Assembly (NCBI RefSeq): GCF_023716465.1
Contig: NZ_CP092415.1
Coordinates: forward strand, 2,457,501-2,521,500
Reading direction: 5' to 3'
Length of the DNA: 64,000 bases
DNA from: Flagellimonas marinaquae
Lineage (GTDB): Bacteria > Bacteroidota > Bacteroidia > Flavobacteriales > Flavobacteriaceae
The stretch's first letter is position 1; the number at the start of each line of letters is the position of its first letter. The position numbers and the translations under genes were made by a program. Below the pieces are notes generated by a model. The model was not told the DNA's origin. It was given only the letters and a program-made list of their open reading frames with translations, and made no database searches. Shown piece by piece: positions 1-10,145 of this stretch.

Positions 1-441
1 TTCTGGCAATTCTCCTACGGAAACGAGCAATTGAACTTTACACGCTTTTTTATGGAACATGGCGGTAGTAGGGGTACCAACTACACGACTTCGCAATTGG
101 CCAGATGGCAACAGCCGGGCGATATTACGGATGTACCAAGAATGTCTGCGGCCAATTATGCATCGGATCTTAGACCATCTCGATTTGTGGAAGACGGTTC
201 CTATTTAAGATTAAAAAACATATCATTGGGTTATACTTTGCCATCTTCGATCACGGAATCTTTAAAAATGTCAACGGCAAGAGTATATGTTTCAGGTCAG
301 AATATTGTGACCATTACAAATTATTCGGGATTAGATCCGGAAGTGACTGCAACTGCAGATACATCATTGACCCAAGGAGTTGAGTTTTTTACCACTCCTT
401 CCCCAATGACGATCATGGCAGGTATCAACCTAAGTTTTTAA
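1..441 (+). CDS. SusC/RagA-type TonB-dependent receptor, C-terminal end (partial)
   Basis: The reading frame is open from base 1, so the gene starts before the window and only about 146 residues are seen. They match the end of SusC-family outer-membrane receptors: a YLRLKNISLGYTLP strand, a VYVSGQNIVTIT strand typical of the last barrel turns, a GLDPEV motif and a terminal aromatic residue (INLSF). Such receptors import oligomers across the outer membrane with a SusD lipoprotein lid, using TonB energy. A SusD gene follows directly, which supports the call. The substrate cannot be told from this fragment. Confidence 0.9.
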   Translation, partial: FWQFSYGNEQLNFTRFFMEHGGSRGTNYTTSQLARWQQPGDITDVPRMSAANYASDLRPSRFVEDGSYLRLKNISLGYTLPSSITESLKMSTARVYVSGQNIVTITNYSGLDPEVTATADTSLTQGVEFFTTPSPMTIMAGINLSF

Positions 442-489
442 TTGAAGAACAAAGAAATAGGAGTGAAAAACTTAAAAAAAAATAAACCA

Positions 490-1902
490 ATGTATAAGAC
501 CATAAATATAAACGTGAAGACTTTCCTGAGATATACCACCGTGCTCGGATTGTTGATAACCACCGCATGCGATGATATACTGGAGAGGACACCTGAAAAT
601 CAAGTGGAGGAAGCTTCAGTGGTTACTGATGAGACCAGTGCCCGTGCTGCGGTAAACGGTATGTACAACGAATTGCAAAGCTCGGACTACTACGGTGACA
701 ATTTCCTGATCATGGGAGATGTATCGTCCGATATAGCCCAAAGTATTGGAACTTGGGATTTTTATCGTGAAATGGACACTTACGAAGTATCGGCCGCGGG
801 GAATACCGAGAACGATAATTTTTATAAAAGAGCCAATTCTGCCATTAATATTGCCAACAATGTGCTCAAAAAAGTTGCAGAATTGGATAATATCACCGAC
901 GAAAGCAAGGATGCAAAATTGGGCGCAGCATACTTTATTAGAGCGTTGGCCTTGTTCGACTTGAACCGGGTGTACGGAGGTGTTCCCGGGGTGGTAGGGA
1001 CCATGGGTATGCCAGTAATAAGAGAGGCAACGGGATCTATCGAGGAGATCACCTATCCAGAAAGGCCCGCACTGCTGGATTCCTATTTGGCAGTAGAAGA
1101 AGATTTGTTGAACGCTATAGAGCTGTTGCCGGATACCAACGACAAAACAGTGGCATCCAAAGGAGCGGCACGGGCATTAATTTCTAGATTGTATCTGTAT
1201 TTAGGATACTACGAAGACGTAATCGATTATTCAACAGATGTAATTGCTGACCCTAAGTACACACTGAACCCAAATTTTTTGGACATATTTGTCACCAAAT
1301 CCAACCAGGAATCGGTTTTTGAACTCGATTTTAACACGACCGATCAAAGTGGCATCCGAAACTGGTACAATCCCAATGGCGGCCGTGGGGATTTAACTTC
1401 GCACCAGGAATTTTATTTGGAGGCTTCATCCGATCCAATGGATGTTCGCGGACAGTTATTTGGATTTTCCGAGTCCAACGGCAATTTTCAAATCAAATAT
1501 CAAAAAGCAGGCGGACTGGATAACATCCATATCATCCGTATTTCCGAAATGTATCTAAATAGGGCAGAGGCCTTGGCCCAGACCGATGACCTTGATGGGG
1601 CAATCGACGATTTGAACGAGGTTAGAACTAGAGCAGGTATTGATGCCATTGCAGTTACCCCAGCAACTAAACAGGAAGTTTTAGAGCTAATCTGGCAAGA
1701 AAGAAAACTGGAGTTTGCCTTCGAGGGACACCGTTTCTTTGATTTGACCCGAACAGGACAGATTATGGATGTACTTCAAAATATCAACAGAAACAATGGG
1801 CCGGCAGTAAGCATTCCAGAAATCGGAAGGGCAGTTTTTCCAATCCCAAGATTTGAACTCGATGCAAATCCAAATCTCGAGCAAAACGAAGCGTATCGCT
1901 AA
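490..1902 (+). CDS. SusD/RagB-family nutrient-binding outer-membrane lipoprotein
   Basis: The protein has 470 residues from the ATG at 490. The frame is open back to the receptor stop at 441, but this ATG places a lipoprotein signal (hydrophobic run ending LLITTAC) at the N-terminus. Family marks are a TPR-like helical body, the central IRISEMYLNRAEALAQ helix and the C-terminal EGHRFFDLTRTGQ and FPIPRFELDANPNL segments. It would sit on the cell surface as the lid of the receptor encoded just upstream. The next gene starts 26 bp downstream, so the three genes probably form one operon. Confidence 0.93.
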   Translation: MYKTININVKTFLRYTTVLGLLITTACDDILERTPENQVEEASVVTDETSARAAVNGMYNELQSSDYYGDNFLIMGDVSSDIAQSIGTWDFYREMDTYEVSAAGNTENDNFYKRANSAINIANNVLKKVAELDNITDESKDAKLGAAYFIRALALFDLNRVYGGVPGVVGTMGMPVIREATGSIEEITYPERPALLDSYLAVEEDLLNAIELLPDTNDKTVASKGAARALISRLYLYLGYYEDVIDYSTDVIADPKYTLNPNFLDIFVTKSNQESVFELDFNTTDQSGIRNWYNPNGGRGDLTSHQEFYLEASSDPMDVRGQLFGFSESNGNFQIKYQKAGGLDNIHIIRISEMYLNRAEALAQTDDLDGAIDDLNEVRTRAGIDAIAVTPATKQEVLELIWQERKLEFAFEGHRFFDLTRTGQIMDVLQNINRNNGPAVSIPEIGRAVFPIPRFELDANPNLEQNEAYR

Positions 1903-1928
1903 TTTATCCAACCAATAAAACAACAATT

Positions 1929-4900
1929 ATGAAACACTTTAAAAAGATAAAACATATTGCACTAAGTGGTTTGGGCTTCTGTATCTCACTTTTGAGTACA
2001 GATGTACAGGCGCAGAACAAACCTTTGGACACTACACTTTTTAAATCCATGGAATATCGCGTAGCAGGGCCATACCGTGGCGGACGTTCCATTGGTATTG
2101 CAGGTCACGCGGACCGACAGAACGAATACTATTTTGGTGCTACCGGCGGAGGACTTTGGAAAACCACCGATGGAGGTAACACATGGGACCCAGTTACCGA
2201 CGGACAGATCAATTCGTCCTCTGTAGGCGCGGTGGATGTGGCCGATAGTGACCCGGATATCGTATACATTGGTACGGGAGAGTCAGAGTTTAGAGGCAAC
2301 ATTATGCAGGGTGATGGTGTTTACAAATCCACCGATGCGGGAAAAACCTGGGTACATGCCGGTTTAAAAGATTCGCAGACCATTTCGAGGATACGGATCC
2401 ACCCGACCAACCCCGATATTGTATATGCAGCAGTTTTGGGGCATCCTTTTGGTCCAAACGAAGAAAGAGGTGTGTTTAAAACCACAGATGGAGGGGACAC
2501 CTGGAAAAAAATCCTGTACAAGGGCCCAAAAGCAGGTGCGGCCGATTTGATCTTGGATCCTTCCGATCCAAATACGATTTACGCTTCTATCTGGGAAGTA
2601 TACAGAACCCCGTGGAAAATGTGGGGAGGTGGTGGAGCATCTGCCCTGTTTAAATCCACCGATGGAGGTGAAAGCTGGGAAGAGCTGAGCAATTTACCAG
2701 GAATGCCAGAAGCTCCGATCGGTAAAATAGGGGTAACTGTATCCCCGGTAGATTCCAACCGTGTTTGGGCCATAATCGAAGCCAATAACGGCGGTGTTTT
2801 TCGTTCCGATGATGGGGGGAAAACTTGGAAACAGACCAACAACGAACGAAAATTGCGTCAGCGGGCATTTTACTATACACGTATTTATGCAGATCCAAAG
2901 GACAAGGATGTTGTTTATGTTCTCAACGTAAATTTCTGGAAATCCACCGACGGTGGAGAAAAGTTCGATACAGAGATTAAAGTGCCACATGGCGACAACC
3001 ATGATCTATGGATAGACCCTAACAATCCAATGCGTATGGCACAGGCCAACGATGGAGGAGGAACTATTTCGGTAAATGGCGGTAAAACCTGGACAGATGA
3101 AAATTTTCCGACCGCTCAACTTTACCATATTACTGCGACGAACGATTTTCCATATTTTGTGGCAGGTGCCCAACAAGACAATAGTACCATTGCTGTCCCG
3201 AGCGAAGGGTGGAACTTTTTAACGGCAAGAACAAACACTTTAAAAAAATCCACGCCCCATTATGCCGTTGGTGGAGGTGAGAGCGGATATATAACCCAAG
3301 ACCCGGAAGACCTGGATGTTTTCTATGCCGGCAGTTATTCCGGAGTACTTACCCGCTATAATAGGAGAACAGGAGAAAGTAGGAGAATTGAGCCATATCC
3401 ACGTTATTTTATGGGTGAACCGGCAGAAACTTTGCCCGAGCGTGTACATTGGACCTATCCTATAGTATTTTCCCCACTGGATTCGGATAGACTTTACGTA
3501 ACTTCCCAACACGTATGGGTCTCCAACGATCGTGGGCAATCCTGGGAAAAAATCAGTCCAGACTTAACTTATGCCGACCCGGAGACCATGGGGGAAAGCG
3601 GAGGGGTCGTTACCCTGGATATGAGTGGTCCCGAATTATATGCCACTGTTTATGCATTGGCACCTTCGTACCATGATGTGAATACTATTTGGGCAGGCTC
3701 AGATGATGGAATGTTGCACATTACCCGAAACCATGGTAAATCTTGGGAAAATATAACACCTCCCGATGTGCCGAAACACTCAAGAATCAGTATTATCGAT
3801 GCTTCAAGGCATCATGCGGGTACAGCTTATGTGGCCATAAAAAGGTATCAAATGAACGACCGTGCCCCATATATCTACAAAACTACCGATTACGGTGCCA
3901 CTTGGACCAAGATCATCAATGGTATTGCAGAAGGTCATTATGTACATGCCGTTCGAGAAGATATACAAGTGCCCGGATTGCTTTATGCAGGTACCGAACA
4001 CGGAATGTATGTGTCTTTTGATGCGGGGGAAAATTGGAAATCGTTCCAGTTGAACCTACCCGATGTAGCTGTGCGCGATCTAGTCGTTACCGAAAAGGAC
4101 ATTGCTATTGCAACCCATGGTAGATCTATGTGGATTTTGGATGATATATCCCCGATACGTGAGTACAAAGAAGATATTTTACAGAAAGATCTGCATGTGT
4201 ACACCCCGTATTATTCAGTAAGACGAGTGCAAGATGCTGTTTTTCAGTACTATTTGGATAAAGAGGCCAATGAGGTAACCATCGAGATTTTGGATGGATC
4301 TGGAAATGTAATCAGAAAGTTTGCCCCCAAAGATCCTACCGAGGAAATGGCAACCGAAGAGAAGGATAAGAACGAGGAAGAAGAAGGCAAGAAGAAAAAA
4401 GATAAGGATGTGCCCACTACTCACATGGGGCTGAACACCTTTAACTGGGACCTTCGTTATCCAGGCGCCACTGTTTTCGATAAAATGATCCTGTGGTCTG
4501 CACGCCCTAAAAGAGGTCCAATGGCCCTTCCTGGAAAATATCAGGTAAGGATAACCGCAGATGGCAAAAGTGAGACCAAAGAATTTGAAGTGAAAATGGA
4601 TCCAAGGGTGAAGAACGTGAGTTCGGCCGATCTTAAAAAGCAATTTGACCTTTTAATGAATTTAAGGAACAAATTAAGCGAGGCCAACGAAGCTGTTATC
4701 GCCATCCGAAAATACAAAAAGGAAATGGGGGACGATATCAGAAAATCCACATTAAAAAAATTGGATGCCATAGAAAGTGAATTGTATCAGGTCAAAAATG
4801 AAAGTAATCAGGACCCTTTAAACTATCCTATAAAATTGAACAACAAGTTGGCCAGCCTTAGTTTAATAGTGGATAGCGCAGAATCAAAGCCTACCAATGG

Positions 4901-5006
4901 TGCCTACCAAGTTTACGAAGAACTGAGTCAAGAACTGGCAAAATTATTGGACGAACTGAATGCGTTGAATTTGGAGAAAAAAATGGCGAAGAAAATCAAG
5001 GGTTAA
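1929..5006 (+). CDS. Secreted BNR/sortilin-like beta-propeller protein (glycosyl-hydrolase-like)
   Basis: The protein has 1025 residues and a Sec signal peptide ending near VQAQ. About residues 40-700 hold many BNR/Asp-box-like repeats (for example STDGGESW, SDDGGKTW, TTDGGNTW), the signature of sialidase- and VPS10/sortilin-type propellers. A charged Lys/Glu linker (about 800-830) leads to a beta-sandwich and a helical C-terminal region. Flavobacteria often carry such proteins annotated as glycosyl hydrolase or VPS10-domain protein, but no catalytic residues can be assigned by eye. Its place right after a SusCD pair suggests it handles the same substrate at the surface or in the periplasm. 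Enzyme activity is unproven. Confidence 0.8.
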   Translation: MKHFKKIKHIALSGLGFCISLLSTDVQAQNKPLDTTLFKSMEYRVAGPYRGGRSIGIAGHADRQNEYYFGATGGGLWKTTDGGNTWDPVTDGQINSSSVGAVDVADSDPDIVYIGTGESEFRGNIMQGDGVYKSTDAGKTWVHAGLKDSQTISRIRIHPTNPDIVYAAVLGHPFGPNEERGVFKTTDGGDTWKKILYKGPKAGAADLILDPSDPNTIYASIWEVYRTPWKMWGGGGASALFKSTDGGESWEELSNLPGMPEAPIGKIGVTVSPVDSNRVWAIIEANNGGVFRSDDGGKTWKQTNNERKLRQRAFYYTRIYADPKDKDVVYVLNVNFWKSTDGGEKFDTEIKVPHGDNHDLWIDPNNPMRMAQANDGGGTISVNGGKTWTDENFPTAQLYHITATNDFPYFVAGAQQDNSTIAVPSEGWNFLTARTNTLKKSTPHYAVGGGESGYITQDPEDLDVFYAGSYSGVLTRYNRRTGESRRIEPYPRYFMGEPAETLPERVHWTYPIVFSPLDSDRLYVTSQHVWVSNDRGQSWEKISPDLTYADPETMGESGGVVTLDMSGPELYATVYALAPSYHDVNTIWAGSDDGMLHITRNHGKSWENITPPDVPKHSRISIIDASRHHAGTAYVAIKRYQMNDRAPYIYKTTDYGATWTKIINGIAEGHYVHAVREDIQVPGLLYAGTEHGMYVSFDAGENWKSFQLNLPDVAVRDLVVTEKDIAIATHGRSMWILDDISPIREYKEDILQKDLHVYTPYYSVRRVQDAVFQYYLDKEANEVTIEILDGSGNVIRKFAPKDPTEEMATEEKDKNEEEEGKKKKDKDVPTTHMGLNTFNWDLRYPGATVFDKMILWSARPKRGPMALPGKYQVRITADGKSETKEFEVKMDPRVKNVSSADLKKQFDLLMNLRNKLSEANEAVIAIRKYKKEMGDDIRKSTLKKLDAIESELYQVKNESNQDPLNYPIKLNNKLASLSLIVDSAESKPTNGAYQVYEELSQELAKLLDELNALNLEKKMAKKIKG

Positions 5007-5100
5007 AATGAATTAGCTAAACAACAATCCAAAACCTTATACGTAAGGTGTTAAGTTTTGACCTCTTGTTTATCGATTGACCCAAAACTTCAATCGTAAC

Positions 5101-5133
5101 GATCCCCCTAATTTTAGGGGGATCATTTTTTTT
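5101..5133 (+). terminator. Rho-independent terminator after the BNR gene
   Basis: A perfect 10-bp stem (GATCCCCCTA / TAGGGGGATC) with a 4-base loop is followed by a run of eight T on the plus strand. It lies 95 bp past the stop at 5006 and fits the end of the SusC-SusD-BNR transcript. No T-run follows on the minus strand, so it is not a good terminator for the converging gene. Confidence 0.9.
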
Positions 5134-5193
5134 TCAAGGTTGGTAATGGGGGTTCTATAGACTGGTTATTGTAGTATAGTTTATAAACGTGAT

Positions 5194-5676
5194 TCAGTGA
5201 ATGCGCAGGATATACTTCATTTTTTGCGGCGACAAATACTCAAAATAACGATGGGTAACTTCGAATTTAGTATTAAAAATAATTATGGCGGGAAGCGAAA
5301 AAGGGTAATTTGTTCTTGAAGCAAGAAGAATTGGGATTTCATGTATAGGTGCTCTTTCCAAACCAACTTGCTTGTTCATAAATGTCTCTCCCGCAAAAGT
5401 AATGGTGTCGGTACTCTCTGCATTCATTTTTACGGCATAATACTCACTGTTCAATTTGGTGATTATCTCCTTGTCCCGAAAAGCAACTTTATCCATCTTT
5501 TTACAATAGGCACACCATTCGGCATAGAAATCGACGAAGACTTTTTTAGGGTTTACGGCCAACGAATCTTCTAACTGGCCAAATGTTATCCAGTTGATTT
5601 GATCGCTTTTTTGTGCTGTTATGTTTTGAGACAGTAACAGTAAAGAACATATTCCGAGCCATGTTTTAACTATCAT
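5194..5676 (-). CDS. Periplasmic thioredoxin-fold protein
   Basis: 160 residues with a cleavable signal peptide (ends near ITAQ) and a thioredoxin fold with the redox motif WCAYCK (Cys55, Cys58). A typical cis-Pro region (FSLPAIIIFN) follows. It is probably a periplasmic disulfide reductase or isomerase. It starts 8 bp after the stop of the TonB-dependent receptor on the same strand, so the two are co-transcribed. The receptor plug carries its own C-x-x-C pair (Cys154, Cys157), which may be the partner; this is inference. Confidence 0.85.
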   Translation of the reverse strand: MIVKTWLGICSLLLLSQNITAQKSDQINWITFGQLEDSLAVNPKKVFVDFYAEWCAYCKKMDKVAFRDKEIITKLNSEYYAVKMNAESTDTITFAGETFMNKQVGLERAPIHEIPILLASRTNYPFSLPAIIIFNTKFEVTHRYFEYLSPQKMKYILRIH

Positions 5677-5684
5677 ACTATATG

Positions 5685-8033
5685 TTAATGTAACTTTCCA
5701 ATTTTGATTCCTGCAAATACGGATCTTGGGGCAGCGGGTCCATAGACATAGTCCGAGTCACGGGTCGGTCCCGAATCAAAATCGTTCTGATAACTGTCAA
5801 AAATATTTTTGACACCTCCAAAGAGGGTGATCATAAAATCATCGTTAAAATCCCAGTGACTTTCCAATTTAATATTGAGGTCAAAAAAGGCATCCACTTC
5901 ATTTAACTGTAAAAATCCAGTATCACTGATGACCAAGGGAACGGTCATTCTACCTGTATAGGTCCCGGTAAGGTCTATATTAAAAGCTGTATTCGGAATC
6001 CAAGAGGTATTCGCGTAGCCATATAGATTAGGGTTTCGGACAAACTCATCTATGATGATGTCGGTTTCTCCAAGGGTGCCATCACTTTCAAAAAGAATTT
6101 GAGTATTATTATATTTAGATTGTTGCAATGTGCCGCCCAACTGAAACCGCCACTTAGGGTCCGGCGAAAGCCCCAATTCAAAATTGGAGCCATATACTTT
6201 TGCCCCAGAACCATTTCGAACTTCTTCCAAAATAGAACCATTGGCAAGCGTGGCGCCTGTACTCACTGTTGTAAACGGATCTTGTATGGTGGTGTAAAAT
6301 CCTTCGAGTAGGGCATCGAATTGCAGTAGACCCTTGGTTTTGGAATAATTTAATGAAGCTGTATAGGCATTGGAATATTCGGTTTCCAGGTCATCCGACA
6401 GAATAACAAACAATGGCTCGCCGCCCACACTGGAAATATGAAGGTCCTCGTTAAATGCCTGAGGTGCCCTAAAGCCTCGGGCGTACCCTCCGCGAAAACG
6501 CAATTCATCCGTTAAAAGATAGGATATGGTCAACCTTGGGGAAAGAACGGTTTGACTAATATCCACATCTCTGGAAATATTACCAATGGTATAAAGACCA
6601 TCAACCTTTATGTTATCCAATCGAGCTCCCAACAAGGCAGTGAACTTTTCGGTAGGTTTCCATTCGTATTGTGCATAGGCCCCCAATGAATTTACACTTT
6701 GATCTACACGTCTATTGTATCCAGGTATGCCATCTTCTGTGTTGCTATGGATGTATTCCGATCCGGTCGTTAGCACATCACCGTTTTTAAAGATTTTGGT
6801 GTATTGTATGCCATTAACCCAAGCAAGGTCCTTGGTGGTACCGTAGGCATTGTTCGCCAAGGTACTATCTTGACGTGTTCGTCCACCCCCTAGACCTCCG
6901 TAGTAGCTCTTTCGGTTGGTGTACGATGCCGAAGTGTAAACTTGGAACTTATTGGAGCGATTCTTACTGTTTATTTCATATTCTGTACCGCCTATAAAAG
7001 TATCGTGGTCTAACTGTTCTGTGATATCGGTAAACTGTGGGGCCAAATCCAGCCGGTTACCTCCTCGTCTAAATTCTTTTATGGCATTTAAGTTGATGGA
7101 AATCCTGCTTAGGTCACTTGGTCTGTAAAATGCTTTTGCGCCAACGGTGGTGTTCCGTAGTTCCACCATTTCGGTAAAGCCATCATCATTGGCATCGTAG
7201 GCATCTCGGTTACGATACGCGCCAAAGAGTGTTATACCACTATATAGGTCATCGGATATAATAGAGGCATTAAAGTTTACATTACGGTCAACTGCGTCCC
7301 TGTCTACCAACGCCAAATTGCTGCCAATTTCCCAAGTATTCAAAACAGGGTCTTTGGTTATAACATTTACGGTTCCGGCAATTGCATTGGAGCCATAGAG
7401 AGCGGAACCTCCGCTTCTTACGACTTCTATCCTTTCGATTATATTCGTAGGAATCTGTTCTAGTCCATACACCCCCAATAAGGATGAGAATATGGGCCTG
7501 CTATTGAGCAATATTTGCGTATATCCACCTTCGAGGCCGTTTAATCTAACTTGGGTAAAACCACAGTTTTGGCAATTGGTCTCCACTCTAACACCGGGGG
7601 CAAAGTTCAATCCTTCTGCGAGGGTAGGAGACTGGGTCGCCGCCAATAAGCGGGGTTTAATGGAAGAAACAACAACGGGAGTGCTTTTTCTTTCTACTCG
7701 GTTTCTTGTGGCACTTACCACTACTTCCTCGAGTCCCAGCGCGTCCTCGATCATTTCAAAATTGAATTGTTGTTTTTGAACTGGATTCACTTCTTGCCGT
7801 AAGGTTCTGTATCCTTGGGCCTGAACTACGATTATGCCAGAGGTGGTTGGGACTTCCAGTTCGTAATATCCGTCAAAATCTGCACTCGCACCTTGGGTAT
7901 CGCCCTCCATATAAACTGTAGCAAAGGGTATTGGATTGCCATGCGACGTAACAGAGCCGGATATTTTTATCCTTTGGTTTTGGGCCGTTAACATCGATGT
8001 GAACAACAATAGGAGGGGAAATAAGTTTTTCAT
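5685..8033 (-). CDS. TonB-dependent outer-membrane receptor with CarboxypepD_reg N-terminal domain
   Basis: 782 residues: signal peptide, a carboxypeptidase-regulatory-like domain (about 22-95, GSVTSHGNPIPFATVYMEG), a plug domain (about 105-235, with LNGLEGGYTQILLNSRP and VRSGGSALYGSNAIAG) and a 22-strand-type barrel containing FRGGYARGFRAPQAF. It is a stand-alone receptor of the siderophore/metal/cobalamin group, not a SusC. The plug has the sequence NCQNCG with two cysteines three residues apart, a possible metal or disulfide site. It lies downstream of folE and a COG0523 GTPase on the same strand, which points to a scarce metal, probably zinc, as substrate. The substrate is inferred from context only. 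Confidence 0.9.
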   Translation of the reverse strand: MKNLFPLLLLFTSMLTAQNQRIKISGSVTSHGNPIPFATVYMEGDTQGASADFDGYYELEVPTTSGIIVVQAQGYRTLRQEVNPVQKQQFNFEMIEDALGLEEVVVSATRNRVERKSTPVVVSSIKPRLLAATQSPTLAEGLNFAPGVRVETNCQNCGFTQVRLNGLEGGYTQILLNSRPIFSSLLGVYGLEQIPTNIIERIEVVRSGGSALYGSNAIAGTVNVITKDPVLNTWEIGSNLALVDRDAVDRNVNFNASIISDDLYSGITLFGAYRNRDAYDANDDGFTEMVELRNTTVGAKAFYRPSDLSRISINLNAIKEFRRGGNRLDLAPQFTDITEQLDHDTFIGGTEYEINSKNRSNKFQVYTSASYTNRKSYYGGLGGGRTRQDSTLANNAYGTTKDLAWVNGIQYTKIFKNGDVLTTGSEYIHSNTEDGIPGYNRRVDQSVNSLGAYAQYEWKPTEKFTALLGARLDNIKVDGLYTIGNISRDVDISQTVLSPRLTISYLLTDELRFRGGYARGFRAPQAFNEDLHISSVGGEPLFVILSDDLETEYSNAYTASLNYSKTKGLLQFDALLEGFYTTIQDPFTTVSTGATLANGSILEEVRNGSGAKVYGSNFELGLSPDPKWRFQLGGTLQQSKYNNTQILFESDGTLGETDIIIDEFVRNPNLYGYANTSWIPNTAFNIDLTGTYTGRMTVPLVISDTGFLQLNEVDAFFDLNIKLESHWDFNDDFMITLFGGVKNIFDSYQNDFDSGPTRDSDYVYGPAAPRSVFAGIKIGKLH

Positions 8034-8112
8034 TTGAATACAAAGGTTTAATGCGATGGTTTAGAAATTATACCACGGATATGGTCAAAGGTCAATAAGG
8101 TTTTGGAATCAA

Positions 8113-9336
8113 TTATTCCATAAGATGGACTCTTTGGACGGGCCATTCGTCATCATAGCCACTTTGCCATTTTTTGGTAGAAAGCTCCTCGTCTGTAGCC
8201 AAGCATGCGTTCAGGCTCTGTGCAATCAACTGTTGGTCCATGTTTTGCCCTATAAAAACAATTTCATTTTTTCTGTCACCGAATTTTGGGTCCCATTCTG
8301 CTTCTATTTGCTGTTGATTTTGTGCAAAGGACATAAACTGTATCCTTTTGTTGAAAGGTATACTGCTCCACCAAAGCCCTGCGCTGTCGGCTCTTAACGA
8401 ACCTCCGGCCTGACTCCATACCAGAGCTTGTTCCGGTCTTGAGGCAACCCAGAACAAACCCTTGCTCCTTATTATGGTATGGGGGAATTTTTGTGAAACA
8501 TAGTCCCAAAATCTTATGGGATCGAAGGGCTTTTTACTTCTATAAACAAAAGAACCTATCCCATACTCCTCGGTTTCCGGGGTGTGTTCTTCCTTATTTA
8601 ATTCTTCTATCCATCCGGCGCTTTGTTCAGCTTCTTCAAAATTGAAGAGTCCTGTATTCAAGATTTTATTTGGATCAACTTTGCTAAAACTGGATTCGAT
8701 AATACATGCGGAAGGATTCAATTTTTGAATGGATGCTTTTAGGACTCCCAAATGCTCTTCGGAGACCAGGTCTGTTTTGTTCAAAACGATTACATTGGCA
8801 AACTCTATTTGATCGGTCAGTAGGTTTACGATGGTTCGATAATCACCTTCAATATCCGTAAGGCTCCTGTCCATAAGGGTTTCGGGACTTCCAAAATCCT
8901 TGAAAAAGTTGAAGGCATCCACAACGGTGACCATGGTATCTATATAACTAAAACGGGAAAGATCTATTCCCTGTTCCTCGTCCACAAATGAGAAGGTCTG
9001 CGCAACAGGCACAGGTTCGCTGATACCTGTACTTTCGATCAATAGATAATCGAACCGGTTTTCCTTGGCCAAGCGTTCTACCTCGATCATTAGATCTTCG
9101 CGCAATGTACAGCAAATACAGCCATTGCTCATTTCTACAAGTTTTTCTTCTGTTCTGGATAAGGTGTTTTCGTTTTTAACTAATTCAGCGTCAACATTAA
9201 CCTCGCTCATATCGTTTACGATCACAGCTACCTTTAGGCCGGCCTTATTGTGTAAAATGTGGTTGAGCAATGTTGTTTTACCGGCCCCAAGAAATCCACT
9301 TAATATGGTTACGGGCAATTTGTTGGTTTTGTTCAT
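8113..9336 (-). CDS. COG0523 G3E-family GTPase, putative zinc metallochaperone (ZigA/YciC-like)
   Basis: 407 residues with a Walker A motif [15 protein letters not shown], the hallmark metal-binding motif GCICC (residues 72-76), ESTGISEP (Walker B region) and NKTD for guanine specificity. A C-terminal CobW_C-like domain follows (about 255-400). COG0523 proteins deliver metals, and zinc-linked members are induced under zinc starvation. In Bacillus the member YciC/ZagA is reported to support the zinc enzyme FolE. Here folE is the gene immediately upstream (92-bp gap, same strand), so zinc delivery to FolE or a related enzyme is the best reading. Confidence 0.9.
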   Translation of the reverse strand: MNKTNKLPVTILSGFLGAGKTTLLNHILHNKAGLKVAVIVNDMSEVNVDAELVKNENTLSRTEEKLVEMSNGCICCTLREDLMIEVERLAKENRFDYLLIESTGISEPVPVAQTFSFVDEEQGIDLSRFSYIDTMVTVVDAFNFFKDFGSPETLMDRSLTDIEGDYRTIVNLLTDQIEFANVIVLNKTDLVSEEHLGVLKASIQKLNPSACIIESSFSKVDPNKILNTGLFNFEEAEQSAGWIEELNKEEHTPETEEYGIGSFVYRSKKPFDPIRFWDYVSQKFPHTIIRSKGLFWVASRPEQALVWSQAGGSLRADSAGLWWSSIPFNKRIQFMSFAQNQQQIEAEWDPKFGDRKNEIVFIGQNMDQQLIAQSLNACLATDEELSTKKWQSGYDDEWPVQRVHLME

Positions 9337-9428
9337 GTTTTATTGTGGGTATTTTTTAGACTATGACTACTAGGGTAGGCCATGTTTCTCATTTCCTTTT
9401 CTGCGTTCAAACTTTACCGATAACAATT

Positions 9429-10103
9429 TTATTCTCCGTTTTCTTTGTTGAGCGCATTAAGGAATTCATTCCTGGTTGCTGGTTTTTCAAAGTCCCCACC
9501 ATATTCGATGGTAATGGTTGAACTGGATATATCCTTTATACCACGGGAAGAGACGCAAAGGTGCTTGGCCGTTATCATTACAATTACACTACGGGTGTTC
9601 AATGTTATTTGTAAATCTTCCAAGATTTGCTTGCACAATCGCTCCTGTACTTGAGGTCTATGTGCATAATAGTTCACCAACCTATTTATTTTGGATAGGC
9701 CTATTACCCTTTCGTTGGGAATGTACGCCACATGCGCATGACCGGTAATGGGTAAAAAATGGTGTTCACAGGCAGAATCAATGGTGATATTTTGTTCTAT
9801 CAGCATTTTTTTATACCCATACTTGTTCTGGAATGTGGAAAGTTTTGGTTTGTTTATAGGGTTAAGACCATAAAAGAGTTCCTTAACGTACATTTTGGCA
9901 ACACGGTACGGTGTTCCGGAAAGACTGTCGTCGGTCAGATCCAGCCCTAACTCTTCCATTATCTGTTTAAAATGTGCTTGGATGTTTTTTATTTTTTCCT
10001 CATCACTTTTGATAAAAGCATCATCTCGTAAAGGAGTTTCTACAGAAGAGGATCGGTGCATGTCGCCAATTTCCTCTATAAGCGCTGTTTTATTTTTTTT
10101 CAT
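9429..10103 (-). CDS. folE: GTP cyclohydrolase I (type IA, zinc-dependent)
   Basis: 224 residues. The enzyme converts GTP to dihydroneopterin triphosphate, first step of folate or pterin synthesis, in the cytoplasm. The zinc ligands of the family are present: Cys112 and His115 in SACEHHFLP and Cys183 in HLCVSSRG. The fold-defining GLSKINRLVNYYAHRPQ segment is also intact. Although the neighbours suggest zinc stress, this is the zinc-requiring FolE and not the metal-flexible FolE2. It is the first gene of a four-gene minus-strand operon and has a good promoter 55-85 bp upstream. Confidence 0.95.
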   Translation of the reverse strand: MKKNKTALIEEIGDMHRSSSVETPLRDDAFIKSDEEKIKNIQAHFKQIMEELGLDLTDDSLSGTPYRVAKMYVKELFYGLNPINKPKLSTFQNKYGYKKMLIEQNITIDSACEHHFLPITGHAHVAYIPNERVIGLSKINRLVNYYAHRPQVQERLCKQILEDLQITLNTRSVIVMITAKHLCVSSRGIKDISSSTITIEYGGDFEKPATRNEFLNALNKENGE

Positions 10104-10145
10104 ATACCTATTTTGATAGGGAAAGTATGCTCACATTAAAATAAC

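Noticed and set aside
9429..10103. Zinc-independent FolE2
   Set aside because: The zinc ligand motifs CEHH and CVSSRG of the type IA enzyme are present, so this is FolE.
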